This document shows positions 17,840-26,341 of a stretch of 45,156 bases of DNA, piece by piece. Positions within the stretch are counted from its first letter, which is position 1. Each line of letters opens with the position of its first letter. Origin of the DNA: Parahaliea mediterranea (GTDB lineage Bacteria; Pseudomonadota; Gammaproteobacteria; Pseudomonadales; Halieaceae); assembly GCF_017255185.1 (NCBI RefSeq), contig NZ_JAFKCZ010000023.1, positions 1 through 45,156 on the forward strand, given 5' to 3'. The translations under genes and the position numbers were made by a program. The notes below the pieces were generated by a model that ran no database searches, was not told the origin of the DNA, and saw nothing but the letters and a program-made list of their open reading frames with translations.

Positions 17840-18736
17840 TCAGGCCTGGGCCGGCACCGCCGGCCGGCCGGTCTGTTGCAGCAGCACCCCGGGAATGATC
17901 AGCGCCAGGCCCGCCAGGGTGGCCGGGTGAATGGTCTCGCCGAGAATGGTGGCGATGAACACCAGCGAGAACAGCGGCGACAGGAAGATCAGGTTGCCCA
18001 CCCGCGATACGCCGCTGGCCAGCTTGAGGGCGCTGGACCACAGGGCGAAGGTAATGCCCATTTCGAACAGGCCCACATAAATGGCGGCCGCCGGCCCCTG
18101 CCAGCCGCTGGTCCAGGGGGTGGAAAACAGCGCGCACACCAACCAGGCAAGCGGCGCGGCGAGGGTGAAATTCAGGCACAGCGAGGCGACCGGGTCGCGG
18201 TGGTTGCGGGTGCCCAGGAGCCAGTACAGGGCCCAGATGATGGTGCTCGCCAGGGCGCAGATCACCCCCTCGACGCTGGCAAACTGCATGTCCAGCACGC
18301 GCCCCTCGGTAGCGATCACGACCACCCCGCTGTAGCCCAGCAACACCGCCAGCAGGTCGCGCCGCGACAGCTTCTGCCCGAGCATGGGCACCGCCAGCAG
18401 CGCCAGGGTGATCGCCCAGGTGTAATTGATGGGCTGCGCCTGCTGCGCCGGCAGCAAATCGTAGGCGTGCAGCAGGATCAGGTAGTAGGCCAGCGGGTTG
18501 AGCAGGCCCATGAACAGGAAGTACCCGGGGGACTCGCGCAGGTAGCCAAGGGCCAGGCGCGCCTTGCGCTGGCGGACCACAATCAGCCACAGCGCGATGG
18601 CGGAACAGGTGGCGGCCCAGGCCAGCAGTTGAAAGACATCGAGGTGGCGCAGGGCGAGCTTGAACGCGGTGGCCACCGTGGACCACAGGAAAATGGCGGC
18701 CAGGCCCAGCAGCAGGGCTTTGCGGTCGTTGGTCAT
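17840..18736 (-). CDS. EamA/DMT-family transporter
   Basis: A 298-residue inner-membrane protein made of two repeated halves of five TM segments, the plan of the drug/metabolite transporter superfamily. Examples are LLLGLAAIFLWSTVATAFKLAL at the start and VICALASTIIWALYWLLGTR opening the second half. A conserved proline-rich loop GETIHPATLAGLALIIPG lies near the end. The substrate is unknown; relatives export amino acids or small metabolites. It starts with ATG, ten bases after the sugar-dehydrogenase stop, and ends just before the FAN1 gene, so it probably belongs to the same transcript. Confidence 0.9.
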   Translation of the reverse strand: MTNDRKALLLGLAAIFLWSTVATAFKLALRHLDVFQLLAWAATCSAIALWLIVVRQRKARLALGYLRESPGYFLFMGLLNPLAYYLILLHAYDLLPAQQAQPINYTWAITLALLAVPMLGQKLSRRDLLAVLLGYSGVVVIATEGRVLDMQFASVEGVICALASTIIWALYWLLGTRNHRDPVASLCLNFTLAAPLAWLVCALFSTPWTSGWQGPAAAIYVGLFEMGITFALWSSALKLASGVSRVGNLIFLSPLFSLVFIATILGETIHPATLAGLALIIPGVLLQQTGRPAVPAQA

Positions 18737-18746
18737 TGATTGCCTG

Positions 18747-19937
18747 TCACTGCGTCGGGGCGGGCTCCGCGACCTCGAGCCGGATCAGCCGCGAGCCGGC
18801 CGCCAGCGCGTACACCCGGCCGTCGGGCCCGGTCCGCACATCGCGGATGCGCATTTTCAGGTTGGCCAGCAGTCGCGTCTCCGCACCGACCCCGTCCCCG
18901 TCCAGCTCCAGGCGGCTGATGCGGGTGAGCTTGAGGCCGGACACCAGCACCGAAGGCCGCCAACCGGGGTAGAGGTCGCCATCGTAGAACGCGATATTGC
19001 CGGTGCCGATGGAGGGCACCCAGTACACCAGCGGCTGCTCGGTACCGGCGCGGTGGGTGCCCTCGCCGATGCGGCCGCCACCGTACTCCTCGCCGTAGGT
19101 CACCAGCGGCCAGCCGTAGTTGGCGCCACGCCGCAGCACGTTCAACTCATCGCCGCCCTGGGGCCCGTGCTCCGCCACCCAGATCGCGCCGGTAACCGGA
19201 TGGCGCGCCATGCCCTGGGGGTTGCGGTGGCCGTAGGTCCAGATTTCCGGCCGCGCGCCCGGCACGCCCACGAAGGGGTTGTCGGGGGGCAGCGCGCCAT
19301 CCTCGGTCAGGCGCAGTACCTTGCCGTTGTGGGTCTCGAGGCTCTGCGCGAGATCGCGATTGCCGCGATCGCCCACGGTGACATAGAGATAGCCGCCGTC
19401 GAGCAGCAGGCGCGAACCGAAATGACGGCGCTCGCGGAAGAAGGGTTGCGCGGTGAACAGCTCCTCGACATCCACCAGGGCCCCGTCCGCCAGGCGCCCG
19501 CGGCTCACCCGGGTGCTGAAGGCGCCGCCCTCCGCCACGCTATAAGAGAGGTAGACCCAGCCATTGCTGGCGAAATCCGGGTGCACCAGGACATCCATCA
19601 GCCCCCCCTGGCCGACATCCGCCGACGCGGGCAACCCACCGATCGCGGTCACCGCGTAGCTTTCGAGGTCGATGCGTTTCAGGACGCCGCTTTTCTCGGT
19701 GACCAGCAGGCTGCCGTCGGGCAGGAAGTCCATGCCCCAGGGCTTGTCCAGGTCGTCCACCAGGGTGACCATGCGTATCGGCGTTTCCGGGGCGAGACCG
19801 GCGCCGCTGGCGGCGCCCTCGCGGGCAATGGCCTGCGGCGGTGGGCCGCTATCCGCACCCGGCGCGACACAGGCTGGCAGCGCGACGAACAACGCGGCGG
19901 AGGTGGCCGCCCACAGCAGCCGGGAAAGGGTAAGCAT
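18747..19937 (-). CDS. PQQ-dependent sugar dehydrogenase family lipoprotein
   Basis: A 396-residue six-bladed beta-propeller of the soluble glucose/sorbosone dehydrogenase (Asd/YliI) family. The N-terminus is a lipoprotein signal with LPAC at 20-23, so the mature protein should be anchored in the outer membrane or periplasm. Family motifs are LDKPWGMDFLPDGSLLVTEKSG, VHPDFASNGWVYLSY, TVGDRGNRD, IWTYGHRNPQGMARHP and WVAEHGPQGGDELNVL followed by GANYGWP. It would oxidise aldose sugars with PQQ; no pqq genes are seen in the window. It heads, or is inside, the minus-strand run to the helicase. Confidence 0.92.
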   Translation of the reverse strand: MLTLSRLLWAATSAALFVALPACVAPGADSGPPPQAIAREGAASGAGLAPETPIRMVTLVDDLDKPWGMDFLPDGSLLVTEKSGVLKRIDLESYAVTAIGGLPASADVGQGGLMDVLVHPDFASNGWVYLSYSVAEGGAFSTRVSRGRLADGALVDVEELFTAQPFFRERRHFGSRLLLDGGYLYVTVGDRGNRDLAQSLETHNGKVLRLTEDGALPPDNPFVGVPGARPEIWTYGHRNPQGMARHPVTGAIWVAEHGPQGGDELNVLRRGANYGWPLVTYGEEYGGGRIGEGTHRAGTEQPLVYWVPSIGTGNIAFYDGDLYPGWRPSVLVSGLKLTRISRLELDGDGVGAETRLLANLKMRIRDVRTGPDGRVYALAAGSRLIRLEVAEPAPTQ

Positions 19938-20056
19938 GCTCTACAATCCTGAGGTTCTCGAAGCGGCTATGGTACGTGATCGCAGAATTGAAGTCAGACC
20001 CCCGGGGGCTGATGTGTCGCCCCGGCGGCCCGCGAATGCCTCGCCCCGGGAGCCGG

Positions 20057-21658
20057 CTACTGGATGCTGGCGCTGTAGCTGTCCACACCCTGGTAGCACA
20101 GGCCGTTCTCGTCGCAGCGGCTGGCCACCACGGTGTAGTCGCCCGCAGCGAAACTCCGGTTGAAATTGCCGTCGGCCGATACCACCAGCTGCTTGCCGGC
20201 ATCGTAGATGCGCAGGAAGTAGCCCTGGGATTTACTGAAGCTGACGTTGCCGGATAGCGCCAGCCGGTAGCTGTCCTCGTCCCGCTCGCTGTCGAAATTG
20301 CCGGAGAAGCCCGCGGCGCCACCGCTGTCCCCCGCCTCCAGGGGCTTGTCCACGGTGAACAGGTTGAAGCGGTCCAGCATCACCTCGTACTGGATCTGCA
20401 GCGGTGCGCCACCGGGCTGCTGGATATTGTTGATACTGACGACGTAACGCGTGTCATACGCCCAGCCGTCGACCATCCAGGACAGGAAGTTGCGCAGGCC
20501 AAAGCCCTTGTTGTCGCTGTGCTTGCCGCGCACGGTCAGCGGCTGGCCGCTGTCCTTGTCCACCACACTGACGGTGGCCGATGCAAAGTAGTCAAAATCG
20601 CTGGAGCCCCCCTGGGGAGGAACGATCGACAGGCTCCAGGGCGTGGGCTTGTCGCCGCCGGAAAACAGCACATAGGGATAGTTGCGATAGGGCACTGCGA
20701 CAAAACCCAGATCGGGGTCCGGCTCCCGCGCCGGCGCCCGGTTGAAGCCGAAGACCTTGAGCGCCGCATAGCCGTCCACCTGTCCGTAGGCGGTATAGCC
20801 CAGCTCCGGGAACAGGATCCAGCGCCGGTGACCGGCCTCCATCAGGGCCGCCACGTTGTAATTGTCGTTGGTCCAGCCAAAGACATCCTCCGCCGGGTCG
20901 GTAATCCGGCTGCCGCCACTGAGGTTGGCGCTGCCGGCGCCGATTTCAGCATCGGCGTTGTAGCAGGCGTCGCCGGGTTGCGGAAAGTGGGAGAGGTATT
21001 CGTTGGCGCGCTGCACCAGGCCGGTGAGCTGCATCTGCATGTCGAAGTTTTTGTCGTATTGCACCGGCGGCAGCGCGTGCAGCGCGCGGGTCCGGTTCAC
21101 CGCCTCCAGCACGCGCTTGCGCACCGGACCGGCGATGGCGCCCGGGTCGCACTGTCCCGGAATCGGCGCGATGGCGTACAGGGCGCTGGCGGTGGTGAAA
21201 TCGCCGTTGTCGATCTGGTGGAGCACCCGCTTCCAGTAGGCCCAATTGTAGCCGGGGGTGGGGGTAAAGCGCGGTATCAGGAAGAACTCCAGGTCGGAGG
21301 CCAGCGCCGCCATCAGGTTGTCGTTGCCATCGAAGCTGGTGGTGGCCAGGTGGCAGGGCTCCTCCTGGCCGCCGCAAAAATAGCCGTTGCCACTCTCCCA
21401 GCCCGCGAAGCCGCGACCCGCGTCGGGCACCGCGGTAAAGGTGTCGTCGAAATCGGTGTCGCTCACCTCGATGACACAGGTCTGGCCGGCGAGGCAGACC
21501 TCGCCGTTGGCGGACACGACCTTGCCGCCCGGCGGCACCAGAATCACGACCTTGCAGGCCCCCACGGACAGGCAGAGCAGCAACAACAGCGCTCGGCGCA
21601 GGGCGCGCAATCCGCGGTCGGCACAAGCTGGCTGGGGCAAAACGGACACTTCGTTCAT
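20057..21658 (-). CDS. CAP-domain lipoprotein with an InlB-like N-terminal repeat
   Basis: A 533-residue exported protein. The ATG at 21658 has GAGG upstream and gives a signal peptide with lipobox VGAC (Cys35). Residues 36-90 contain a glycine/cysteine-rich stretch ending GRGFAGW, like the small repeats of InlB_B/Listeria-Bacteroides type. Residues about 180-310 look like a CAP/SCP domain: VLEAVNRTRALHALPPVQYD, a middle His, and EAGHRRWIL. The C-terminal 200 residues end with a beta-rich domain. Cysteines at 55, 61, 95 and 102 could form disulfides. Function unknown; extracytoplasmic CAP proteins in bacteria are poorly studied. Confidence 0.8.
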   Translation of the reverse strand: MNEVSVLPQPACADRGLRALRRALLLLLCLSVGACKVVILVPPGGKVVSANGEVCLAGQTCVIEVSDTDFDDTFTAVPDAGRGFAGWESGNGYFCGGQEEPCHLATTSFDGNDNLMAALASDLEFFLIPRFTPTPGYNWAYWKRVLHQIDNGDFTTASALYAIAPIPGQCDPGAIAGPVRKRVLEAVNRTRALHALPPVQYDKNFDMQMQLTGLVQRANEYLSHFPQPGDACYNADAEIGAGSANLSGGSRITDPAEDVFGWTNDNYNVAALMEAGHRRWILFPELGYTAYGQVDGYAALKVFGFNRAPAREPDPDLGFVAVPYRNYPYVLFSGGDKPTPWSLSIVPPQGGSSDFDYFASATVSVVDKDSGQPLTVRGKHSDNKGFGLRNFLSWMVDGWAYDTRYVVSINNIQQPGGAPLQIQYEVMLDRFNLFTVDKPLEAGDSGGAAGFSGNFDSERDEDSYRLALSGNVSFSKSQGYFLRIYDAGKQLVVSADGNFNRSFAAGDYTVVASRCDENGLCYQGVDSYSASIQ

Positions 21659-21688
21659 GGCGTGGACCTCGTTGGCCCGGGCATCCAA

Positions 21689-21922
21689 TGCCGCGGTGGT
21701 TACGGCCCCCCCGCGCCACGACTTCGGGCGGCGTATCAGCGCAATTTATAGCCCAAATCCGCGCCAGCCGCCACCGGCCCGGGGGCCGCGCCGTCGCGAG
21801 CGGCTGTACCCGGGGCGGGTTTTGAGGCATTCTGCACCGTTGCGGGTGTAGCGACCGCGCGGCATCCCCGTCTGCGATACCACACGATTAGCAATAACAA
21901 CCCCCGAAGAGAGCCGCCTGCC
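21689..21922. other. divergent intergenic region, CAP lipoprotein / nhaC
   Basis: About 230 bp between two divergent genes, so promoters for both should lie here. The part next to nhaC is AT-richer (21880-21905). I recognise no specific operator or riboswitch. Confidence 0.4.
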
Positions 21923-23419
21923 TTGAGCGTGACCGCCCACACCAATGACCGCCTGAACCTGCCACTGGCACTGGCGCCCATCCTGTTCCTGGTCGCCCTG
22001 CTGGCCTGCTCGGTCTACTTGTTCGGGGCCGACTCGTCCTACGGCGCCAACCAGATCGCCCTGGTGCTGGCGACCTGCGTGGCGGCCCTGGTGGGCCGCC
22101 ACACCGGCATCGGCTGGCGCGAATGCCAGGAGGGCATCATCGACGGCATCGGCGTCGGCCTGGGGCCGACCCTGATCCTGCTGTCGGTGGGCATGCTGAT
22201 CGGCACCTGGATCCTCAGCGGCACCGTGCCCGCCATGATCTACTACGGCGTGGCGGTGCTGGACCCGTCGATTTTCTACGCCGCCAGCGCCGCCATCTGC
22301 GCCATCGTCGCCATCAGTATCGGCAGTTCCTGGACCGTGGCGGGCACCCTGGGCATCGGCCTGATGGGCATTGCCGGCAGTTTCGACCTGTCCCCGGCGA
22401 TCACCGCCGGCGCCATCATCTCCGGCGCGTATTTCGGCGACAAGCTGTCGCCGATGTCGGACACCACCAACCTGGCCTCCGCCGCCACCGGGGTCGACCT
22501 GTTCGACCACATCCGCCACATGCTGTGGACCACCATCCCCAGCTTTGTCATCGCGCTGATCGTGTTCGCCCTGATCGGCAGCGCCGACGCCGCCACCCCG
22601 GAGGAAATCGAGGCCCTGCAACACAGCATCCGCGAGCAGTTCAACATCGGTTTTCACCTGCTGCTGCCCCTGCTGGTGATGCTGGGCCTGGTGTACAAGC
22701 GCTTCCCGGCCTATCCGGCCATTGTGGTCAGCGCCCTGATCGGCGCGCTGTTCGCGCTGCTGTTCCAGCCGGAGGCGGTGCGGGGGCTGGCGGGCGACAG
22801 CGAGGGCCTGTCCGGGGCCTTCGTGCTGCTCAAGGGCATCTGGATCAGCCTGTTCAACGGCTACGTGTCCAACAGCGGCAACGAATTCCTGGACGCCCTG
22901 CTCAGCAAGGGCGGCATGAGCAGCATGCTCAACACGGTGTGGCTGATCATCTCGGCGCTGGGCTTCGGCGGCGTGCTGGAGCGCACCGGCATCCTGCGCT
23001 ACCTGCTGACCCTGGCGCTCAAGGGCGTGCACAGCGTCGGCTCGCTGATCACCACCACGGTATTCACCTGCATCAGCGCCAACATCCTGGCGGCGGACCA
23101 GTTCATCGCCGTGGCCCTGCCCGGCCGCATGTACAAGGACGAATACGAGCGCCACGGCCTGTCGCGCCTCAACCTGTCGCGCACCCTGGAGGACTCGGCC
23201 ACGCTGACCTCGGCGCTGATTCCCTGGAACACCTGCGGCGCCTACATGTCGGCGACGCTGGGCGTGGCGACCTTTTCCTACGCGCCCTTCGCTTTTTTCA
23301 ACCTGCTGTGCCCGGTGATCGCGATCATCTACGGCTTCTTCCACATCGCCCTGAAGCCGGCGGAGACACCACGGGAACAGCGCTTTGCGGCGGAACCGGG
23401 AGTCGAGGCGGAGCAGTGA
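21923..23419 (+). CDS. nhaC: Na+/H+ antiporter, NhaC family
   Basis: A 498-residue inner-membrane antiporter with about twelve TM segments. NhaC-family features are GIIDGIGVGLGPTLILLSVGMLIGTWI, ISIGSSWTVAGTLGIGLMGI, SGAYFGDKLSPMSDTTNLAS and LIPWNTCGAYMSATLGV, here split as they occur along the chain. The GDKLSPMSDTTNLA segment is the family hallmark. The first start is a TTG at 21923 with GAAGAGAG upstream; a GTG two codons later is possible. It exchanges external protons for internal sodium, fitting a marine host. The stop overlaps the thioesterase start by three bases. Confidence 0.94.
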   Translation: MSVTAHTNDRLNLPLALAPILFLVALLACSVYLFGADSSYGANQIALVLATCVAALVGRHTGIGWRECQEGIIDGIGVGLGPTLILLSVGMLIGTWILSGTVPAMIYYGVAVLDPSIFYAASAAICAIVAISIGSSWTVAGTLGIGLMGIAGSFDLSPAITAGAIISGAYFGDKLSPMSDTTNLASAATGVDLFDHIRHMLWTTIPSFVIALIVFALIGSADAATPEEIEALQHSIREQFNIGFHLLLPLLVMLGLVYKRFPAYPAIVVSALIGALFALLFQPEAVRGLAGDSEGLSGAFVLLKGIWISLFNGYVSNSGNEFLDALLSKGGMSSMLNTVWLIISALGFGGVLERTGILRYLLTLALKGVHSVGSLITTTVFTCISANILAADQFIAVALPGRMYKDEYERHGLSRLNLSRTLEDSATLTSALIPWNTCGAYMSATLGVATFSYAPFAFFNLLCPVIAIIYGFFHIALKPAETPREQRFAAEPGVEAEQ

Positions 23420-23868
23420 ACGAAGCGCAAGCGCAGTGGGATCACCCGGCCCCCTTCGTGGTGAGCCACCGGGTCGAGGCCGGGGATATCGACGGGCTGC
23501 AGCACACCAACAATACGGTCTACGTAAAGTGGTGCGAACAGGCCGCCTGGGCGCACTCGGTGTCGCTGGGCCTGGACCTCGACCGCTACCGGGCCCTGGA
23601 CCGGGCGATGGCGATCACCCGCTCCGAATACGATTACCTGCGCGCCTCCCGGGAGGGCGAGGACCTGCTCACCGCCACCTGGATCACCGGCTGGGACCGC
23701 CGCCTCACAATGCGGCGCCGCTTCCAGATTGTGCGCCCGGCGGACGGCGCGACCATCCTGCGCGGGGGCATGGAGTTTGCCTGCATCGAGATCAGCAGCG
23801 GTCGGCCGCGGCGGATGCCGGCGGAATTTATCGAGGGCTATGGCCCGGCGGTACTCGAGCAGCCCTGA
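23416..23868 (+). CDS. acyl-CoA thioesterase, 4HBT hotdog family
   Basis: A 150-residue single hotdog domain. The family signature is VEAGDIDGLQHTNNTVYVKWCEQAAW, with the Asp/Asn and Tyr-x-x-W pattern of YbgC/FadM-like thioesterases (quoted in part: DIDGLQHTNNTVYVKW). It begins with a GTG that overlaps the nhaC stop as GTGA, a strong sign of coupled translation. The stop TGA lies inside the first unit of the 20-bp tandem repeat that follows. Substrate not determined. Confidence 0.88.
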   Translation: MNEAQAQWDHPAPFVVSHRVEAGDIDGLQHTNNTVYVKWCEQAAWAHSVSLGLDLDRYRALDRAMAITRSEYDYLRASREGEDLLTATWITGWDRRLTMRRRFQIVRPADGATILRGGMEFACIEISSGRPRRMPAEFIEGYGPAVLEQP

Positions 23869-23950
23869 GCGGGAATAGACAGCCCTGAGCGGAAATAGAC
23901 AGCCCTGAGCGAGAATAGACAGCCCTGAGCGCACATCCACAGCCATGAGC
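23861..23950 (+). repeat. 20-bp tandem repeat bridging two genes
   Basis: Four full 20-bp units start at 23861, 23881, 23901 and 23921, with a half unit at 23941. The constant half is AGCCCTGAGC; the variable half is mostly GNNAATAGAC. The first unit supplies the thioesterase stop codon (CCCTGA). In the last half unit CCCTGA has become CCATGA, supplying the ATG of bluB. The array therefore fills the whole 76-bp spacer between the genes. Confidence 0.95.
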
Positions 23951-24667
23951 ACCAACGAACACAGCTTTTCCGACGCCGAGCGCCAGGGTCTCTACCGCGC
24001 CATCCACGAGCGCAGGGATGTCCGCGCCCAGTTCAAGCCCGATCCGATCCCCCTCGAGGTGCTGGCGCGGCTGTTGCACGCCGCCCACCACGCGCCGTCG
24101 GTGGGCTTCATGCAACCCTGGGATTTCCTGGTGATCGACAGCCCGGCCGTCAGGCGGGCGGTACAGGCGCTGTTCGAGCGGGAAAATGCCCGGGCCGCGG
24201 AGAATTACCAGGGTGAGCGCGCCGCGCAGTACCGCAGGCTCAAGCTCGAGGGCATCCTGGAGAGCCCGGTCAACCTCTGTATCACCTGCGACCGCGGTCG
24301 CGGCGGCCCCCATGTGCTGGGGCGCAACAGCATTGTGGAAACAGACCTGTTCAGTACCTGCCTGGCGGTGCAGAACCTGTGGCTCGCGGCCCGCGCCGAA
24401 GGTGTCGGGGTGGGCTGGGTAAGCATACTGGACCAGGGGCAACTCGCGGATATTCTCAAGTTGCCGGACCAGGTCTACCCGGTGGCCTACCTGTGCCTGG
24501 GCTACGTGAGCGAATTCCAGCCCCGGCCGGAACTGGAGCTGCAGGGCTGGCGTTCGCGGCTGCCGCTGACCGACCTGCTGCATGGCGACACCTGGGGTGA
24601 AGCGCCCGCCGCGCCCGAACTCGCGGCCGCGTTGGCGGCTAGCGAGGCTAACTCCGCTCCCAGCTGA
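23945..24667 (+). CDS. bluB: 5,6-dimethylbenzimidazole synthase
   Basis: BluB is a flavin-destroying nitroreductase-fold enzyme that turns FMNH2 into 5,6-dimethylbenzimidazole, the lower ligand of cobalamin. The product has 240 residues. Family features are YRAIHERRDVRAQFKPDPI, AAHHAPSVGFMQPWDF, a long helical insert, PVNLCITCDRGRGGPHVLGR, then NSIVETDLFSTCLAVQNLWL and GVGVGWVSILD. The start codon lies in the last unit of the tandem repeat and there is no good Shine-Dalgarno site, so expression may depend on upstream translation or be low. No other cobalamin gene and no cobalamin riboswitch is seen nearby. The 3' end overlaps epmA on the other strand by 20 bp. Confidence 0.93.
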   Translation: MSTNEHSFSDAERQGLYRAIHERRDVRAQFKPDPIPLEVLARLLHAAHHAPSVGFMQPWDFLVIDSPAVRRAVQALFERENARAAENYQGERAAQYRRLKLEGILESPVNLCITCDRGRGGPHVLGRNSIVETDLFSTCLAVQNLWLAARAEGVGVGWVSILDQGQLADILKLPDQVYPVAYLCLGYVSEFQPRPELELQGWRSRLPLTDLLHGDTWGEAPAAPELAAALAASEANSAPS

Positions 24668-25604
24668 AGGCCAGCACCCGCCGGATATCCGCTTCGCCAC
24701 AGGCCAGCATCAGCAGGCGGTCCACCCCCAGCGCCACCCCGCTGCAGGCGGGCATCCCCGCGGCCAGCGCGGCCAGCAGATATTCATCGAGGGGCCTCGC
24801 CGGCTGGCCGCGCGCCAGGCGCCGCGCATTGTCGGCCTCGAAACGCGCGCGCTGCTCGGCGGCGTCGGTCAGCTCATGGTATCCGTTGGCCAGCTCCACG
24901 CCGTCGATGTAGAGTTCGAAACGCTGCCCCACCTCGACACCGTCGTGGTCCACGATTTGCGCCAGTGCCGCCTGGGACGCCGGGTAGTCATAGACGAAAC
25001 ACAGCCCCTGGCCCGCCAGCCAGGGCTCAAGGTCGTGGGTGAGCAGCAGATCGAGCCAGAAATCGCGGTCACCTTCCAGATTGCCCAGGTCGTGCCGGCC
25101 GCGGGCAACCCGCTCCAGCTCCCCGGCGTCGACCTCGAAGGGATCGAGGCCGAGCCCCTGCCGGAACAGTTCGCGGTAGCTCAGCTTGCGCCAGGGCCGC
25201 TCACCCAGGCAGGCGCACACCAGCGCCGCCACCTCGGCCATCAGCGCGTGGTGGTCGAAGCCCGGGCGGTACCATTCCAGCAGGCTGAACTCCGGGTTGT
25301 GACGGGCGCCGGCCTCGCCGTCGCGGAAAGCCCGGGCCACCTGGTAGATGGGGCCACTGCCCGCGGCGAGCAGGCGTTTCATCGCGTATTCGGGGGAGGT
25401 TTGCAGGTAACGTTGCGCGCTGAGCGAGTCGCCGGCGGCGACGATCAGCGGTTCGATGGCGGGGTCGGTGATGCCGCTGCCGCACAGCAGGGGCGTCTCG
25501 ACCTCCAGGATATCCCGCTCGGCGAAGAAGCGGCGGATAGCGGCCAGCAGGCCGGCGCGGGCCCGCAGTTGCGACAGGCCGGCGCCGGGTTGCCAGTCGG
25601 GCAT
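24648..25604 (-). CDS. epmA: elongation factor P--(R)-beta-lysine ligase
   Basis: A 318-residue paralogue of class II lysyl-tRNA synthetase that lacks the anticodon-binding domain and attaches (R)-beta-lysine to EF-P. The start RAGLLAAIRRFFAERDILEVETPLL, the motif LQTSPEYAMKRLLAAGSGPIYQVARAFR and FSLLEWYRPG are standard for EpmA/GenX; ACSGVALGVDRLLML near the end is class II motif 3 (motifs quoted in short parts). The ATG at 25604 is four bases from the efp stop, so enzyme and substrate are made from one transcript. The partner epmB is not in the window. Confidence 0.94.
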   Translation of the reverse strand: MPDWQPGAGLSQLRARAGLLAAIRRFFAERDILEVETPLLCGSGITDPAIEPLIVAAGDSLSAQRYLQTSPEYAMKRLLAAGSGPIYQVARAFRDGEAGARHNPEFSLLEWYRPGFDHHALMAEVAALVCACLGERPWRKLSYRELFRQGLGLDPFEVDAGELERVARGRHDLGNLEGDRDFWLDLLLTHDLEPWLAGQGLCFVYDYPASQAALAQIVDHDGVEVGQRFELYIDGVELANGYHELTDAAEQRARFEADNARRLARGQPARPLDEYLLAALAAGMPACSGVALGVDRLLMLACGEADIRRVLAFSWERS

Positions 25605-25608
25605 GGGC

Positions 25609-26181
25609 TCAGGACTTGCCGCCGCGGCCCTGGTACTCGCCGGAGCGGGTATCGACGCGGATCACTTCGCCCTGGCTGAGGAACAGCGGCACCTTGACCA
25701 CGGCGCCGGTGCTGAGGGTCGCCGGCTTGCTGCCGCCCTGGGCGGTGTCGCCCTTGAGGCCGGGGTCGGTCTCGACGATTTCCAGCTCGACGAAATTGGG
25801 CGGCGCGACCGACAGCGGCGTGCCGTTATACAGGGTGACCTCGCAGGACTCCTGCTCCTTCAGCCACAGGTGGGCGTCGCCCACGGCCTTGACGTCGGCC
25901 TGGTGCTGTTCGAAGGTGTCGGGCTCCATGAAGTAATAGAATTCGCCGTCGTTGTAGAGGTACTCCATGGTGCGGTCCATCACGTCGGCGCCTTCCAGGG
26001 ATTCCCCGGATTTAAAGGTGCGGTCCCAGACGCGGCCGGTCTTCAGGTTGCGCAGGCGCACGCGATTGAAAGCCTGCCCCTTGCCGGGCTTGACGAACTC
26101 GTTTTCCAGGATGCTGCAGGGGTCGCCGTCCAGCATGACTTTGAGGCCGGAACGGAATTCATTGGTTGAGTAACTTGCCAT
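25609..26181 (-). CDS. efp: translation elongation factor P
   Basis: EF-P relieves ribosome stalling at polyproline stretches. It has 190 residues, close to the E. coli 188. The sequence [20 protein letters not shown] is typical, and the modified lysine is present as Lys34 in KPGKGQAF. The C-terminus carries the OB-fold parts [17 protein letters not shown] and [20 protein letters not shown]. Lys34 and the adjacent epmA agree with modification by beta-lysylation. It is transcribed away from the PilZ-like gene through a 160-bp divergent region. Confidence 0.97.
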   Translation of the reverse strand: MASYSTNEFRSGLKVMLDGDPCSILENEFVKPGKGQAFNRVRLRNLKTGRVWDRTFKSGESLEGADVMDRTMEYLYNDGEFYYFMEPDTFEQHQADVKAVGDAHLWLKEQESCEVTLYNGTPLSVAPPNFVELEIVETDPGLKGDTAQGGSKPATLSTGAVVKVPLFLSQGEVIRVDTRSGEYQGRGGKS

Positions 26182-26341
26182 GACTAACGGTGCTGCTTGA
26201 AAAAAATGGGCGCCAATGATACCGCACCCGGCCCGCTTTTGGCAGGGCCACGCGGGTTGGATTGCGCTAGCCGCGAGGGCCGCACATAGGCTACTCTTTA
26301 AGCAACCCAGCACAGTGGACACGGAGGGCCACCGGAAGTCC

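Noticed and set aside
19980-20056. Terminator after the CAP lipoprotein gene
   Set aside because: A CCCCCGGGGG palindrome is present but it is short and not followed by a T-run on the minus strand.
23869-23944. Cobalamin riboswitch before bluB
   Set aside because: The spacer is filled by the 20-bp tandem repeat and is far too short for a cobalamin aptamer.
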